This document shows, piece by piece, positions 32,518 to 44,809 of a stretch of DNA of 64,000 nt. Below the pieces are notes generated by a model. The model worked only from the letters and a program-made list of their open reading frames with translations. It did no database searches and was not told the DNA's origin. Position numbers and translations under genes: made by a program. The stretch is from Aspidiotus rigidus (lineage: Eukaryota; Arthropoda; Insecta; Hemiptera; Diaspididae), in assembly GCA_035079385.1 (NCBI GenBank), contig JAVHKY010000034.1, forward strand, positions 3,782,001-3,846,000. The letters run 5' to 3'. Each line of letters begins with the position of its first letter. Within the stretch, counting starts at the first letter, position 1.

Positions 32518-33825
32518 GATATCATGATTGGCCCAATAATCGTAATATCGATTACAAAATTGGGTACTCACTATCGCTCACTGTTATCAACACTGTGACG
32601 TTACCGGGGAATTGGTCTATTGAAAGGAAATTAACACAAACTTGAATAAGTTTGAAACTATCGGACGAACGAGTGCGAGAAAACGTTAGGTACCTAGGAC
32701 GCTATCATCGACAAAAAGTATAGACTGATGAAACTAAAACGATCGACACGACCGTACATGACTAAACAAAACGATAGATCCTCTCACGTTCAAGAGTGAA
32801 ACCCTTCATTCTTACAAAGGTAACTGATGAAAGTATAGATGAAAGCACCTTCGATTGAGAATATTTTTTGGACGTTAGGTTTGGAAAAATGATTTCACAA
32901 ATATTTTTCTTGTTGCTCAGCTCAATTCGTTGTTTTTTTCTCAGCAAAATAAGAAAATTCAACGCGAACTATAATCGACAGCGTAATGATCTGATTTCGT
33001 CTTTCATTATTATCGGTAAATTATTTAAAAATTGAAAAAAATTTGTCTGTCTGCTTATAATGAGGTAAGTACTGAACAATTGATATGATTTTACTTACCG
33101 GTGTTCTATACTCTTTGATCATTAACTGAAAATTCATCAGCTTCAAAATGGACGACGATCTCTATTCTTCACTTCTCAGAAACAGAGTTCGAAACACATT
33201 CACGATGCATTACCAATACACATGGGATAGGTATACCTAAATGGGGACGCTATATGTATAGTAGCAACGACAATAAATAAGCAATTAAAACGTCGGAGAA
33301 ACAATAAAATAGAGAAAAACTTGGAATACACAACGAATATCTAAAACGTTTCTGATAACGATTCAGATCGCTGACGTGTCAATGGAAAGGGCGAGAGGAA
33401 GTCCTCTCGTGTAATTTCATGTAATAATGACCTGTAAAATCGAAGTGTGTTTGTTAATCTGTTGAAGACGCGAAATTCGCAAGGCATTTCGAACTGAAAA
33501 GTAGAAATACAAAGTTCCATGTATCAGAGAATGACCTTGGTCAATATGATTTATTTTACAGATTTACATAGGTAAACCTAGGTACTTACTTAGTTGAGCT
33601 CAATGCAATAATCAAACAAGTTGCTCATAAAACTCGAAAAATGTAATAAAACTACCTAACTTAAATCTATCCGCCATTTCTAGAACTTCGGTTCTTTCTT
33701 ATTACTGATCCTAAATTGCTTATCCACCTCGTTCACGATGGTAGCAAAAATGAACTGGTTTTCAAAGTTTGAAATCCATGGTGCTAAGGAAAATTGAAAA
33801 ACTCGTCATAAGAAAAAAATAATCC

Positions 33826-33965
33826 GCGTTTTTGATCATTCGTTGGATAGAAACTTGAAAGATTATCAACGTTGAGGATTTATTAGGTTTATTTCTTAAT
33901 ATTTTAAATATTAACAATCGATCAGAAAAATATTCTATGGCCCTGTGTATTTTTATGAGAATTGA
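33826..33965. mobile_element. Hairpin MITE, degraded copy
   Basis: TTTTGATCATTCGTTGG on the left and CCCTGTGTATTTTTATGAG on the right match the arms of the copies at 32316 and 38963, with the outermost left part lost. Confidence 0.45.
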
Positions 33966-36157
33966 TATTGTTCAACACCATCTCAGCATCAATAACAAGT
34001 ATCAATCTTTCCAACATAAGTGTATTTTTTTTTTTATTTTTTGGATGTTGATAACCGAAACATGATTCATCATTTTTTTGGTAGGTAACGATATTATACA
34101 AAAATTATCGCCTGGTCTAAAACAAAATCTTCAATCGAATAGACCTGTTACAGTTTTGTCTCAAATAAAGGAAAATTGATATTTTCAATATGACATAAAC
34201 TTACTGTTTGTAATTTCTATGTAGATACCTGTTTTCTTTACACATTTCCTTCTTATGAATAACTTTTTTCGTCAACATTCTTTTTTTTTCTTTTTTTTTC
34301 CAGGGGGGGTGGAAGATTTGTAATAGCCTATTTATAAGTACCTACCACAGTATAGGCTTAGTAATTTTCATTGACTTTTCGTCTTCATTTCGCTCGCATA
34401 ATAAACGAAAAAATTGCTGGATACCGTAATTCTTCTTTCCTATTAAGTACAGATATCGCGAAAATATTTCGGATCGTAAATAATAAAAACTGCTTAAATT
34501 TCAACGATAAGGAGAAAAAAGAAGTCGATGGCGCGTGCGGTACGGAGACTTAAATCTATACTAGTTTAAAAATATAAAAACTACTTTACGCGATGAAATC
34601 GAAGCAATATATAAATCAATTTAAATTTACCACAAGAGAGTCTTCAGTCACGGTTATAATTTTTATTTATACATTTCCGAACGAACCTTAAACCTGCATT
34701 CAATAACTTTTTTTTACAATATTAAAATCCAAAGCATTTCGGATCGTCTCGACAATATTCTTAATATTTTTCTCGCGAAAATCCTAATAATTTTCACGTT
34801 ATATTTCGCGGATGATAAATTTTCCTCGTATAGTTTACGAGTTCGCAGGAACGTTAAAAAATGCCAGTATTTCGTTCGAAGAAATTCCGACACAATATTC
34901 GTCGTACTTTCCTTCTTTTTTCGCTCATTTCTTTTATCTTTCTTTTTCTTTTTCCTCCTTGTTAAGCTTTCCGAAAATTTTTTCCGCCGTTGTTTTTATA
35001 CAGCGTAATACGAGGAAATCGGCGAATAAAGAAAATGAAAAATTAGTTCATTTGTCGGAAGAATAATAGTTTTAGCTTATTAAAAAAAAATTTACGTTAG
35101 GAAAACAAAGAAGAAAAAAGAAGCGGAAGACAACGGAAGAGAAAAAAAACACGGCTACATCGTAAAAGGTTATATTGTGTTGCACGCTCCAAATGAAGCT
35201 CAAGATTAAAGGGCTTCGCTTCTCCTTTTTTTTTTTTTTGATTAATACTTCGAGTTTCGGGGGGCCACGCGTTACTTTCGGTGGTACGGTAGACTTCAAT
35301 TTTTAAAATACAGATGAAAGATACTACAAACTGTCGAGTTCAATTAAATAGTGACGTTGAACGTTATTCTCTGGCTCAAGATTCGCAACTCCTACGAGGA
35401 AGCGGTGCATTGTTTCTCCATTATAGTTTCTGCTCGCTCGAGCTTTTCGTATTTTCATCCCCATTACCCAAAATAATAGGTAAATTTTCTCCCTAAGATC
35501 TACGCACAATTAAACCAAGCCGCAATTTTAATCAAATTCGCGAACTATAATCTCGCAGTGTATTACACGCAATAATACCGAGTATTATGAATATTCTATC
35601 GTTCCCTCGTCATTGATGACGACGATAACGTCGTATACTGTCGCGTATAAAGTGCATACAGTCACAGTGGAATATGCGGTAACTTACTACAATATAATTG
35701 TATCCAACTCGCGGATTAAATTCGTGAACGCGCCAAATAACGTTTTAATTATTCGTCGAGCACGAAATGGTTAATTTTCATTTCGGAGTTCGTAACCAAG
35801 TTCGACGTTGACGTCTTTCCGTAATTCATTCTTCCCCGTAAACTTCGTCGTCGACTTCATCTTTTGGACTGCCCCTAATATTGTCAAGCTACTCTCGTAA
35901 AATTAATTCTTTCGACGACGAATCGTTTATACAATTAGATATTTTATTATGCTGCGATAGATACACATTAACGAGTACACGGGTAACAATTACACCAAAG
36001 GCACGATCTCCTTTTCGAGAAATATTATTTACATGGCTAGCATACACAGAGAGGAAAAAAGATCACAATATTCGCTAACGAGAGTGGAGAAAGAATTTTT
36101 GCATTAATACTTAATCAGACTTCATAATGTTTATACTCTCTTTTCCGTACAATTTGA

Positions 36158-39100
36158 TCACATGCCGTTGTACGCCGGCCCGCCGCCGCCTTCTGGTACA
36201 ACCCAGTTTATATTCTGCGTCGGGTCCTTGATATCACACGTTTTACAATGAATACAATTTTGAGCGTTTATTTGCAATCTTTCGCCATCGCCGGATTCGA
36301 CGGGAACGTACTCGTAAACACCTGCAACACGAATTAGCATCCATTTGTCATCGAAGAAAGAGGGTTATAAAATTAACTTACGAAAGTTCTCGAATCGAAC
36401 GCCCCGAACAGAGCGCCGAATGTCTCATAAAACACGTGAATTGAACTTTTTCACTCTCTGAGTGGTACGAAAAAAAAAAAAAAAAAAAAAACGACAAACT
36501 AAGTTTCCAGACTGGCTAATGAAATGAAATTAATTTTCACTACAGCACCAACGAGACTATCCTGTCACCCTAGTACAACTTCTAATTATAAAAATATATA
36601 GTCCACCTTCATTAGAAAGCGTATCCCACCTCTCGAACGACGTTATTCTTCTTTTTCGGCTACTCTCGCCCGCTTCCATTTTTTATTCTTTTTCCCTCTT
36701 TTCCCGAGTAATCCCCGAATAAAAGATATACGAAGCGGACAAACGTAAAAAGTGGACCCGGGAAAGCATTCAAGGACGCCGAACATAAAATTGTTTCAAA
36801 CTTTCCTCGAGTACGAGGGACACCACGGATGGGGAGGCGGTATGGCACGGAGTGCACGATGATGAAGATAAATAGAAACTACCTACGTCTACGTCGTTGT
36901 TGTCACATACTGCAGAATTGTGATACAGACTCGTGCCCCCGCCAGTCAACGAGTTGGAAAAACTAATTTCTACATGAGCCTCCGTCTGCACACCCATTCT
37001 TTCCATTTTATACATCGCCCGTTTTACTTTTGAATCGCGCATACTTTCTTTTAATGATTACCGATCACTCCTACCAAATTCTTTCCTGCCGCGACCTCTC
37101 GGAGGACGCTTTCATCTGAACTCAGTAGGAATTTCGTGTTCTATTAATCACACGAATAGTAAATGAATAGAATGAGGACGTTCAACGAAAACAGTTCTGT
37201 AATGAATTGTATGTCGGTGTAGTGATAGATGAAGTCGCCCTTTCAAACGGTGTGACATCCTACATGTTCGCGGGATCGCTAGTCATACTTTTGATTTCAA
37301 ATTGCTGGCTCTTATGAACTTACATCCCCTCCTAATGCTAAACTTTCGCACAGTTTACGATCTTCTACATGAAAAAGTCACCAGATCTATGATTTCGAGC
37401 TCCAATCGCTAGCAATCTTTTCTCCTTCTTACCTCAAAATGTTAATGGAAAGGTATACTGAAAATTTTAGTTTAGAGAAGGGTGAAGGCCGGAACCATTT
37501 GGCCCCGGGCGGAAGTTTTCGATTATCATTCAAAGGTTGATTCAATTTTCAATCTTGCCGATTGTACCGCTCATCACTGATGACCGGCTTGAATTCGGGT
37601 TCCTTTCCAGAGTATTGCAGTCAGATGAAAGACATAAGCCAAAAGCCAAATTGAGCTGCATTTTTACTGATAAGGAGAAGCTGAAAGCCACCCTTCAAAC
37701 CTTAGTAACCTAAAAGCCGAATAAGTAAACCAAATTTCAGGTTTTTGTTTCAGCTCTCCAGATTCCCGCAAAATAAGAAAATGCACTGCTTGCGTGTCAA
37801 AATTTCAAGCTGCTCCACTCTGAGCCAGACTGGCTTTGCCAAAGAATTGTTTCCATTCAGTTCAGCTATTTAGCTATTCAGCATAGAAGCTTGTAGTGCA
37901 GTAATCCAAAAGAGGTGAACACAAACTGGAGATTAGGTATTTCCCACAACAAAGCATCTGGACTCGCATTTTCTTCATATCATTGATCAGCCGAAAATCA
38001 GTTGGATTGATTCTAAAACCAAAAATTTCGGCTGCAATACACTACTCCCTTCCACATCCTAAACTACAGGGTTGCCACTTCTTTTTAGAATTGGTTTTCC
38101 CTGACTTTTCCAGGTTTTCCAGATCATTTTTCCTTTCATTTTCCTCAACTTTTTTAGAATTTTGAGGAACGGCAAGAGATTTTTTGAAGTTAATCTTACC
38201 CAAAACGATGGTGAAAATTTTCCTGTTTTGAAATAAAATTCCCCGAATTTTAAAAAATTGGCCGAATTCCCTGACTTTTACCGGTTTTCTAGGTTTTAGC
38301 AACCACGTGAACAATTAGAAAGCCTCATAAGCTCCAAAATATTCACTCAAAACCTTCAGCTTACTGACTATTGCTGTATTGCATTGCTGATTTGAATTAC
38401 ACGAATTCTTCACAATTACAAATTTTCCCCCCCAGAGTGCGTTCTCGCCGAAAATACTATCTCTCGTCAATAATACTTTCTCACATTTAAAATCTAAAAA
38501 TCTATTGTTTGGAGCTGAAATTATTTTGCAGTTCATTGGACGAGAAAATCGACTCCAGATTGTTTTTATACAAAATGGGAGACTTACATAAAATTTCACA
38601 TCCGAGCTACAAAGATAAAATCGAAGAATTAGGAAGGGATGGGGGGTTGATCAAGAAAAACACTACAAAAATAAAAATCAAAATTCTCTAATTGAAGGGT
38701 ACAGGGAGTAAAGATACGATCTGGACATTGGGATTTTTTGCATCACTGAGAAAAAACCATTTCTGCAGATCGTTTCGTTTAGACATCCACTCCATTTTCC
38801 CTATTTTCTTCAACCTCTGCTCTTCTCATAATTATGGCCTTGGAATTAAAGACATTGGACCGTATTATCCGTGTCGGCACGTTTGGATTTGCCCCACTTC
38901 AAGCAAATGCACCCGCATGAAATTTGCGATATTTTACCTTATTTGTTCAAACGTACTATCGATTCCCATAAGAAATACATGGGAACGTTTCGATCATTCA
39001 CCATTATTTGAATGTAAGGAAGAAATGAAAAATTGGAAGTTTATATTCAGAATCTGGAAGTTCTTAGGTACACAAATGTTCTTCTGGTTCCTTATTTATT

Positions 39101-42100
39101 TATAGTTTTCAAATAATCACGAATGATCGAAACGTCCGTATGTATTTCTTATGAAGTAAAATTTTTGTTTTGAACACAAACGGTAAACTGGGGTAAGACA
39201 AGGTTAAGGTGGGGCTTCCAAAAAATACGGTCCATACGAGCATACAACTCGTCTTCAGTTGATTCTAAAAGTAGTATTAAATTTTCAGCGCAGAATTTAA
39301 ATCCGTTTCTCGCTATCACGTCACGTCTTTAAGTACCTAATCAAGTAAAATATGAAAAATAAAAGTCGTCCTAAATTATTTTCAGAACATCGCATAAGTT
39401 ATCACATTGAAAACAAATGATAACTTAAATCGATAGAGGCTTTGATAGAACTTGTACATGAAAATCGAGCTCGAATCTTCCTTCATCACAAATCAAACGA
39501 ATAATTTGCGATCTTGCGGAACATCGTGTAACGATACTGTTATCACGATTATGGTTTCAGAAAATTGAATTACTTATTCCAAGTATATTGAATCTTTCTA
39601 AACTTTTGATTTGTGATGAAGCAAAATTCAAGCTAGATTTTCATACACGAGTTTATCGAATTTTCATTTGTTTTCAACGTGATTACTTATGCGATGTTCT
39701 GAAATTATGCCGATTTTTCATATTTTAATTACTTGATTACAAATCAAAAGTTCAGAAAGATTCAAGTAATTCGCAATTTTCTGAAACTATAATCGTGATA
39801 ACAGTATCATAACACGATGTTCCGCAAGATCGCAAATTATTCGTTTGATTTGTGATGAAGGAAGATTCAAGCTAGATTTTCATACACGAATTTATCAAAT
39901 TATCATTTGTTTTCAACGTGATTACTTATGCGATGTTTTGAAAACTTTTCGATTTTTCATATTTTACTTGATACTCAAAAACGTGCCATGATAGCAAAAA
40001 AAAGAAACGGATTTGAATTCAGAGATAAAAATACTTCTCGAATCAACTGAAGACAAAAATTTCCGTTCCTTTCCAGTGGGACCAGAATTTACGATCTTTC
40101 GTAGGCGACGTAGTGTTTTTCACTCCCTGATTTTCCTAAGAATGGGACTCAAGCAACTAAGGTAAAACACACAGACCAAAGAACAAGTCTACGCCGCCAA
40201 TACAGATCTTCATGATTAGCGAAGGCGTTTTATTTACCCGCTGGACAAAATCGACCCTCCGGTCCGGCGTATACATCCAGGTTAACATTGACCGGCACTG
40301 AATCATCCTTAAGAGTCAGATGCGGTGGCTGATCGCCTTCGTGGTTGGTACCAGTCAGAGCGACAGAAGACAAGAGATCGAAACTGATAACACCGTCTGG
40401 TTTCGGATAATCAATCGGCTGGCAATCTTTGGCCGGCTTCAAGCTCTCGTGATCCGCGTCTGTAAATCGAAGAAATTTTTAGCCTGGGCTAGCATAATCC
40501 AGTTCTAAATTATCGCGAATACGTACGTGGTAATTTTAAAGTCCACGGTTCCGCGCCGCGGGCAGTAATCGTAAAACCGCTGTACACGAGTCCCCCCCAT
40601 AAACCGAGCGACGTTTGGAAAGAAGGCCTCACATTACGTATTCGATATAGTTCGTCCCAGATCCAACTTTTCTTAATCAGATCCGTGTATGATACTGGCT
40701 CGAGTCCTGCACATAATGAATTCAATTAAAATCCTAGAACTTTTACTGCGAGGAAGAGAGAGAGAGAGAGTTCCACTTACCTGTGGTTGCTGACGAGCCA
40801 CCCTCGCTGATTGCTGAGAACGTTGCTTCTGCCGCCAATATTCCAGACTTCATTGCGTTGTGCGTGCCCTTAATTTTTGGCACATTTAAAAATCCTGCTG
40901 TGCACCCGATTAAACATCCTCCCGGAAATGTGAGCTTCGGTATGGCTTGAAAACCACCTTCGTTCAAGGCTCTCGCCCCGTATCCAATCCTACAAACGGA
41001 AAAAGAAAATCATGTGAGAAATGAAGATGATAGTTCTGGATTTATAATCGACCCGAAATGGCCATTTGATGCTATTGATCCGAGTGGTTCAACACCAAAA
41101 TAGATGTTTGTTCAAGTGGTAGTGATGAACAAGTCCAAGTAATTTCAACAAGCCTGGATTTAGGGGTAAGCAAGGTGGGCAGCTGCCTAGAGTGGCAAAT
41201 TTTTCCAAATCCTTTTGTTCTTCATCGTGAAAGATGAAAGAGGGAAATTTAGCCGCCCACAATACTTATAATCGTAATTTTTAAAAGAAAATGCTGAAAG
41301 CGGCGCTGAATACGTGAACAGTTGAGCTAACGCGAGGGCAGAATATAGGTGAGAGAGCAGCAAATTCATGCTGGTGGTGGCAAAATTTTCCTAATCCCTT
41401 ATAGAAGATAGAAAATGAACGAGAGGGTTTTGAATTGCCTACAGTGCCAGTGGCTGAAAGAGTAAATCCGCCTCTAGCAGGTACAAACCTAGTTCCTCCT
41501 TCTAGAGTCGACTTAATTGACGGATGGTGTTTGAAGCGCTGAAATTCTTTGAATGGACTGAGGTACGGATTTGTGTAGTCCAGCCCGATAACAAATCCAA
41601 CAGCAATAACCGGCGTTTCTTCATTCAAATGGTACAAAAACGATCCGCCATAAGTGTTTTTGTCCTAAACCAAGCGAAACATTATGTTTATGAGTTTTTA
41701 TAGTTCTACAAATCGTCGTCTAACCCATTAGAACTCTTTAAGAAGCAGTTGTCACTTTCATTAGCACACCTTTTCTTCATGAAGTATTTCAATAAACATC
41801 GATGAAACATGAATCGAACTATTGACATGTACTTGAAAGTCTAGTGTCGTATCGTCATGACAAAATTACGAGAACAACAAACGTCAAATTGAATCGAGTC
41901 AATAATGTGGTTCCAGAATGACGTAGATTTCAAGTCTCGATTGAAAACTCGTCGCGTTTTCGTAGCTTCTTCGTTACGAGACTTTGCTGTCAATGGATCG
42001 AGAAATAATTTACGCTTACGAGAGGTGCCCGTTTTCTACTGTAGCCATCTTTTCGCTCTATTTCCGTTCAAACAAAATGGTGAACAACTCGAATTCAATC

Positions 42101-44809
42101 GCCCATCATTGATCTACAGTTTCGCTCTATCAACTGTATTCGCAGTTTATTCTTTTCTACACACGCAGAATATACACGAAACGGAACAATCCAATTATAA
42201 TATTTTGTTGTACACGAGTTACGCACTAGTCAATATTGTCTTCGCCATCGCCTGCATTGTTACACCTATCTTGAGCAAGAAGTCTATCACCTCCATACTC
42301 AGAGGTATCTTATTCACTCGTCATAGTCAAATTATTCAGCCTAAATAATAACGTCACTTTCGATTTTTTGCAGATTTCGCAAAAATAGACACTCTAATCT
42401 CTTCTCTAGACTACGATTATCAGTTCCGCGACAATCACAAACGGCAAAGCATACAAGTATGTTTCACGTTCGGTATATTGTTACTTTTCATACTGTCCTA
42501 CGAAGCAGCCTCACGCGAGAATATTTTTCCCTCATTCACCTATTTGGAGTTTTATATTTTGCTCGTTACCTGGCTAATCATCTTCCAACTCGATTATTTG
42601 CTAGTAAACCTGCAAAAACGATTTACCTTCGTCAACTCGCAACTTGAAGCCCTCATAAAGGAGAGCGAAACCGCGATTGAAAATGGTGCGACCAACGGTA
42701 CGGCGAAATTTCCTCATCTCAACAAGCTTAACTGTATACACTTCACCCTCTACAAGATTTCGACAGAAATCAACGATACATACAGCGTCCAACTGTTGAT
42801 TATGGTCCCAAGGCTGATCTTCTTTAGCGTACTACCTCTACACTTTAATATTGTCTCGGCGCTGGTCAGCGATCCGAAAAATAATCCACGGTTAAATATA
42901 TGGTCGCATATTTTTACGCTCAACTATATCGTGCTTCTTTCAGCGCCTTTAATGTATGTGGTGAACATAGCTTCGCGTACTGTGAACCAGGTAATAAAAT
43001 TCACATTCGTAATTATAATTTCAGAATCACTCAGAAACGTTAATATTTTCAGGCCAAACAAGTCTGTACTTTAATACACGACCTTATAGACGAAGATCAA
43101 GAAGAGCGGGTCGAATACGAGGTGAGAAGAAAATTTTGAAAAACTCTATGCCTCATCGCTACTTTATTTTTCTTTTTTCTTGCAGTTACTCGTTCTCTCC
43201 ATGCAACTTCTGCACAGGAAAATCGAATTCTCAGTAAAACACTTCTTCAGTTTAAAACCGTCACTCACAACAACGGTGAGGCTATGCATATATGCACTAG
43301 AAAGAGTGTCTATCTTATTCTCAATCTATAGAATACATTGAAATGTTTACAGATACTCGAGCTCATCATCACCTACGTAATAATCATCTTACAGTTTCAA
43401 GATACACTTTCGTCAGCGTCTCCCATTCGCTTACTCCTACGTCCTCTTCAACAATCCTATCACTTTCTGACCAATATATCCGTTGTAACACCTTCATTCG
43501 AAACATGGGTATCGACGACGAACCACGAATACGAAGAAAACAAAACATTTTCAACTAACTAAGGGCCAGCCAATGGTATGCTCGACAGTACCGGGTACGT
43601 GTTTCTCGGCCGGTATTTCCCATATTTCTTTAATACCGATACCGTAAGATTGCGGTGAACTGTTTTCACGTAAATTATACTTCTGTTCCAGCTGCTTGGT
43701 TAAATGGCCTCGGCAACCTTCAGCGAAAATCGTGACTTTGGCGTGCAATTCCATACCACGCTCGAACGAATCCTATTAATGATTAAATTGTATTATTATT
43801 ATCATTATTATTAGCTTTCGTGAGTTTCCAGTGTAAGCCCAAAAATACAATGTATACCTTAGGTGATCCGTCTTTAGCGATACCAACGTCACCGGTCGCT
43901 ATACCTTTCACTGAACCATCTTCATGAAATAAGATTTCGGCAGCTGCAGTTCCTGGATAAATTTCGACGCCAAGATTTTCAGCTTGTTCGCCTAGCCACT
44001 TGACAACGTGTCCCAATCTTACAATGTAATTACCGTGATTATCCATCGGAAGCCCTCGAATACCATGTCGCAATTAGTATTAATTGATTACAAAACGATG
44101 TAAAGATGTATTTCGTTTACCAGGTAGAATCGGTATGTTAATTCGACCAGTTTCAGTTAGGTAGGCAAACTTGTCATGTTGAACGGGCGTTTTCAAAGGA
44201 CAGTTCATATTCTTCCAATCTGGAAAAAGTTCGTCCAAAGCTTTGGTTTCGATAACGGCTCCAGACAATATATGACCACCTAGATATCAAACGCATTGAT
44301 TGAATAGTTCTGATATAATTGTTCATTTCTGATACGTGATCGTTACCGCTTACCTACTTCGGCCGCTTTTTCTACGACACAAATTCTCAATTCTTGTTCG
44401 CGCTCAGCGCATAACTGTTTCAATTTGATAGCTGCCGAAAGTCCTGCTGGTCCGCCTCCAACAATAAGGACGTCAGCAACGTCTTCAAATCGTTCCATTT
44501 TTGCGTCTGAAAATTTCAGAAGAATTTATAAATATAGCAACGAATGCTTTGTGGTGTTTTCTTTGGATATTGATGAAACACTAGCCTTTCCATCTTGGAT
44601 CTGTCTCTCGTGGTACGATTGTATAGTGAGTTGTGATTTTTGGAGAGGCTGCATCTGTCAAGTAACGCTTCAGAATTGAAGAAAATCTCGTTCTTCTTCG
44701 AACTGCGACACATGATAAAAATTATGAAAAAAATTATCGTCAATTCGAGTAGAAACATTTCAAAAGCGTAGAACAAAATATCTGATTACATACTCGCACT
44801 CCCAATCAT
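36158..44809 (-). CDS. ETFDH: Electron transfer flavoprotein:ubiquinone oxidoreductase, eleven exons, 598 aa
   Basis: Inner mitochondrial membrane flavoprotein passing electrons from reduced ETF (fatty-acid and amino-acid oxidation) to ubiquinone. Exons (minus): 44794-44809, 44586-44702, 44354-44506, 44121-44279, 43858-44054, 43560-43772, 41498-41664, 40781-40989, 40527-40706, 40238-40459, 36158-36321. Phases agree throughout and the total is 1797 nt. The product opens with a basic presequence ([20 protein letters not shown]), then the FAD dinucleotide fold [33 protein letters not shown], the central FAEGCRGHL and [11 protein letters not shown]. Next come [20 protein letters not shown] and [15 protein letters not shown], then the 4Fe-4S region CIHCKTCDI and the family ending [10 protein letters not shown]. 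The length matches the family. The intron after exon 2 has a GC donor. The intron at 41665-43559 holds a gustatory receptor gene on the other strand. Confidence 0.95.
38963..39152. mobile_element. Hairpin MITE, copy 2, in an ETFDH intron
   Basis: The left arm, CCCATAAGAAATACATGGGA then ACGTTTCGATCATTC, is inverted on the right as GAATGATCGAAACGTCCGTA then TGTATTTCTTATG. It is the same family as 32316-32517. It lies in the 3.9-kb last intron of ETFDH. Confidence 0.7.
39251..40054. repeat. Large inverted repeat (about 0.8 kb hairpin) in the last ETFDH intron
   Basis: The left arm from GTCTTCAGTTGATTC (39251) to about 39620 is inverted from about 39733 to GAATCAACTGAAGAC (40054). Inner matches include TTGCGATCTTGCGGAACATC against GATGTTCCGCAAGATCGCAA, and CAGAACATCGCATAAGT against ACTTATGCGATGTTTTG. 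The loop contains a further partial copy of one arm. No coding potential is seen. It could be an old fold-back or MITE. When ETFDH is transcribed it would form a long imperfect RNA hairpin. Confidence 0.75.
41905..43562 (+). CDS. Gustatory receptor, insect 7TM chemoreceptor family, five exons, 461 aa
   Basis: Ligand-gated ion channel of the insect gustatory receptor family, which senses tastants in the membrane of sensory neurons. Exons: 41905-42304, 42374-42990, 43053-43121, 43186-43275, 43353-43562. All introns are short GT-AG with matching phases (1, 0, 0, 0). Hydrophobic segments spread over the whole length, for example [62 protein letters not shown] and [16 protein letters not shown]. 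The last exon carries the family signature [10 protein letters not shown] (consensus T-Y-hhhhh-Q-F). The three small 3' exons with phase-0 introns are the usual architecture of this family. The C-terminal tail after the signature is longer than usual (about 50 residues). The gene lies entirely within an intron of ETFDH, on the opposite strand, and its stop codon overlaps the end of an ETFDH exon. The subfamily and ligand are unknown. Confidence 0.9.

Larger units (their letters stand above)
31693..36157. other. Intergenic, no gene seen; contains MITE copies
   Basis: It holds two copies of a hairpin MITE (32316-32517 and a fragment at 33826-33965). The region 34370-36120 has frequent CG dinucleotides and looks unique, but its frames are short and overlapping. 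TTTATT at 35943-35948 could serve as the minus-strand polyadenylation signal of ETFDH, about 200 bases after its stop. Confidence 0.4.

Noticed and set aside
36660..37042. Minus-strand frames of 65 and 90 codons in the last ETFDH intron
   Set aside because: Protein phases join exon 10 directly to the last exon, and the frames overlap each other without domains.
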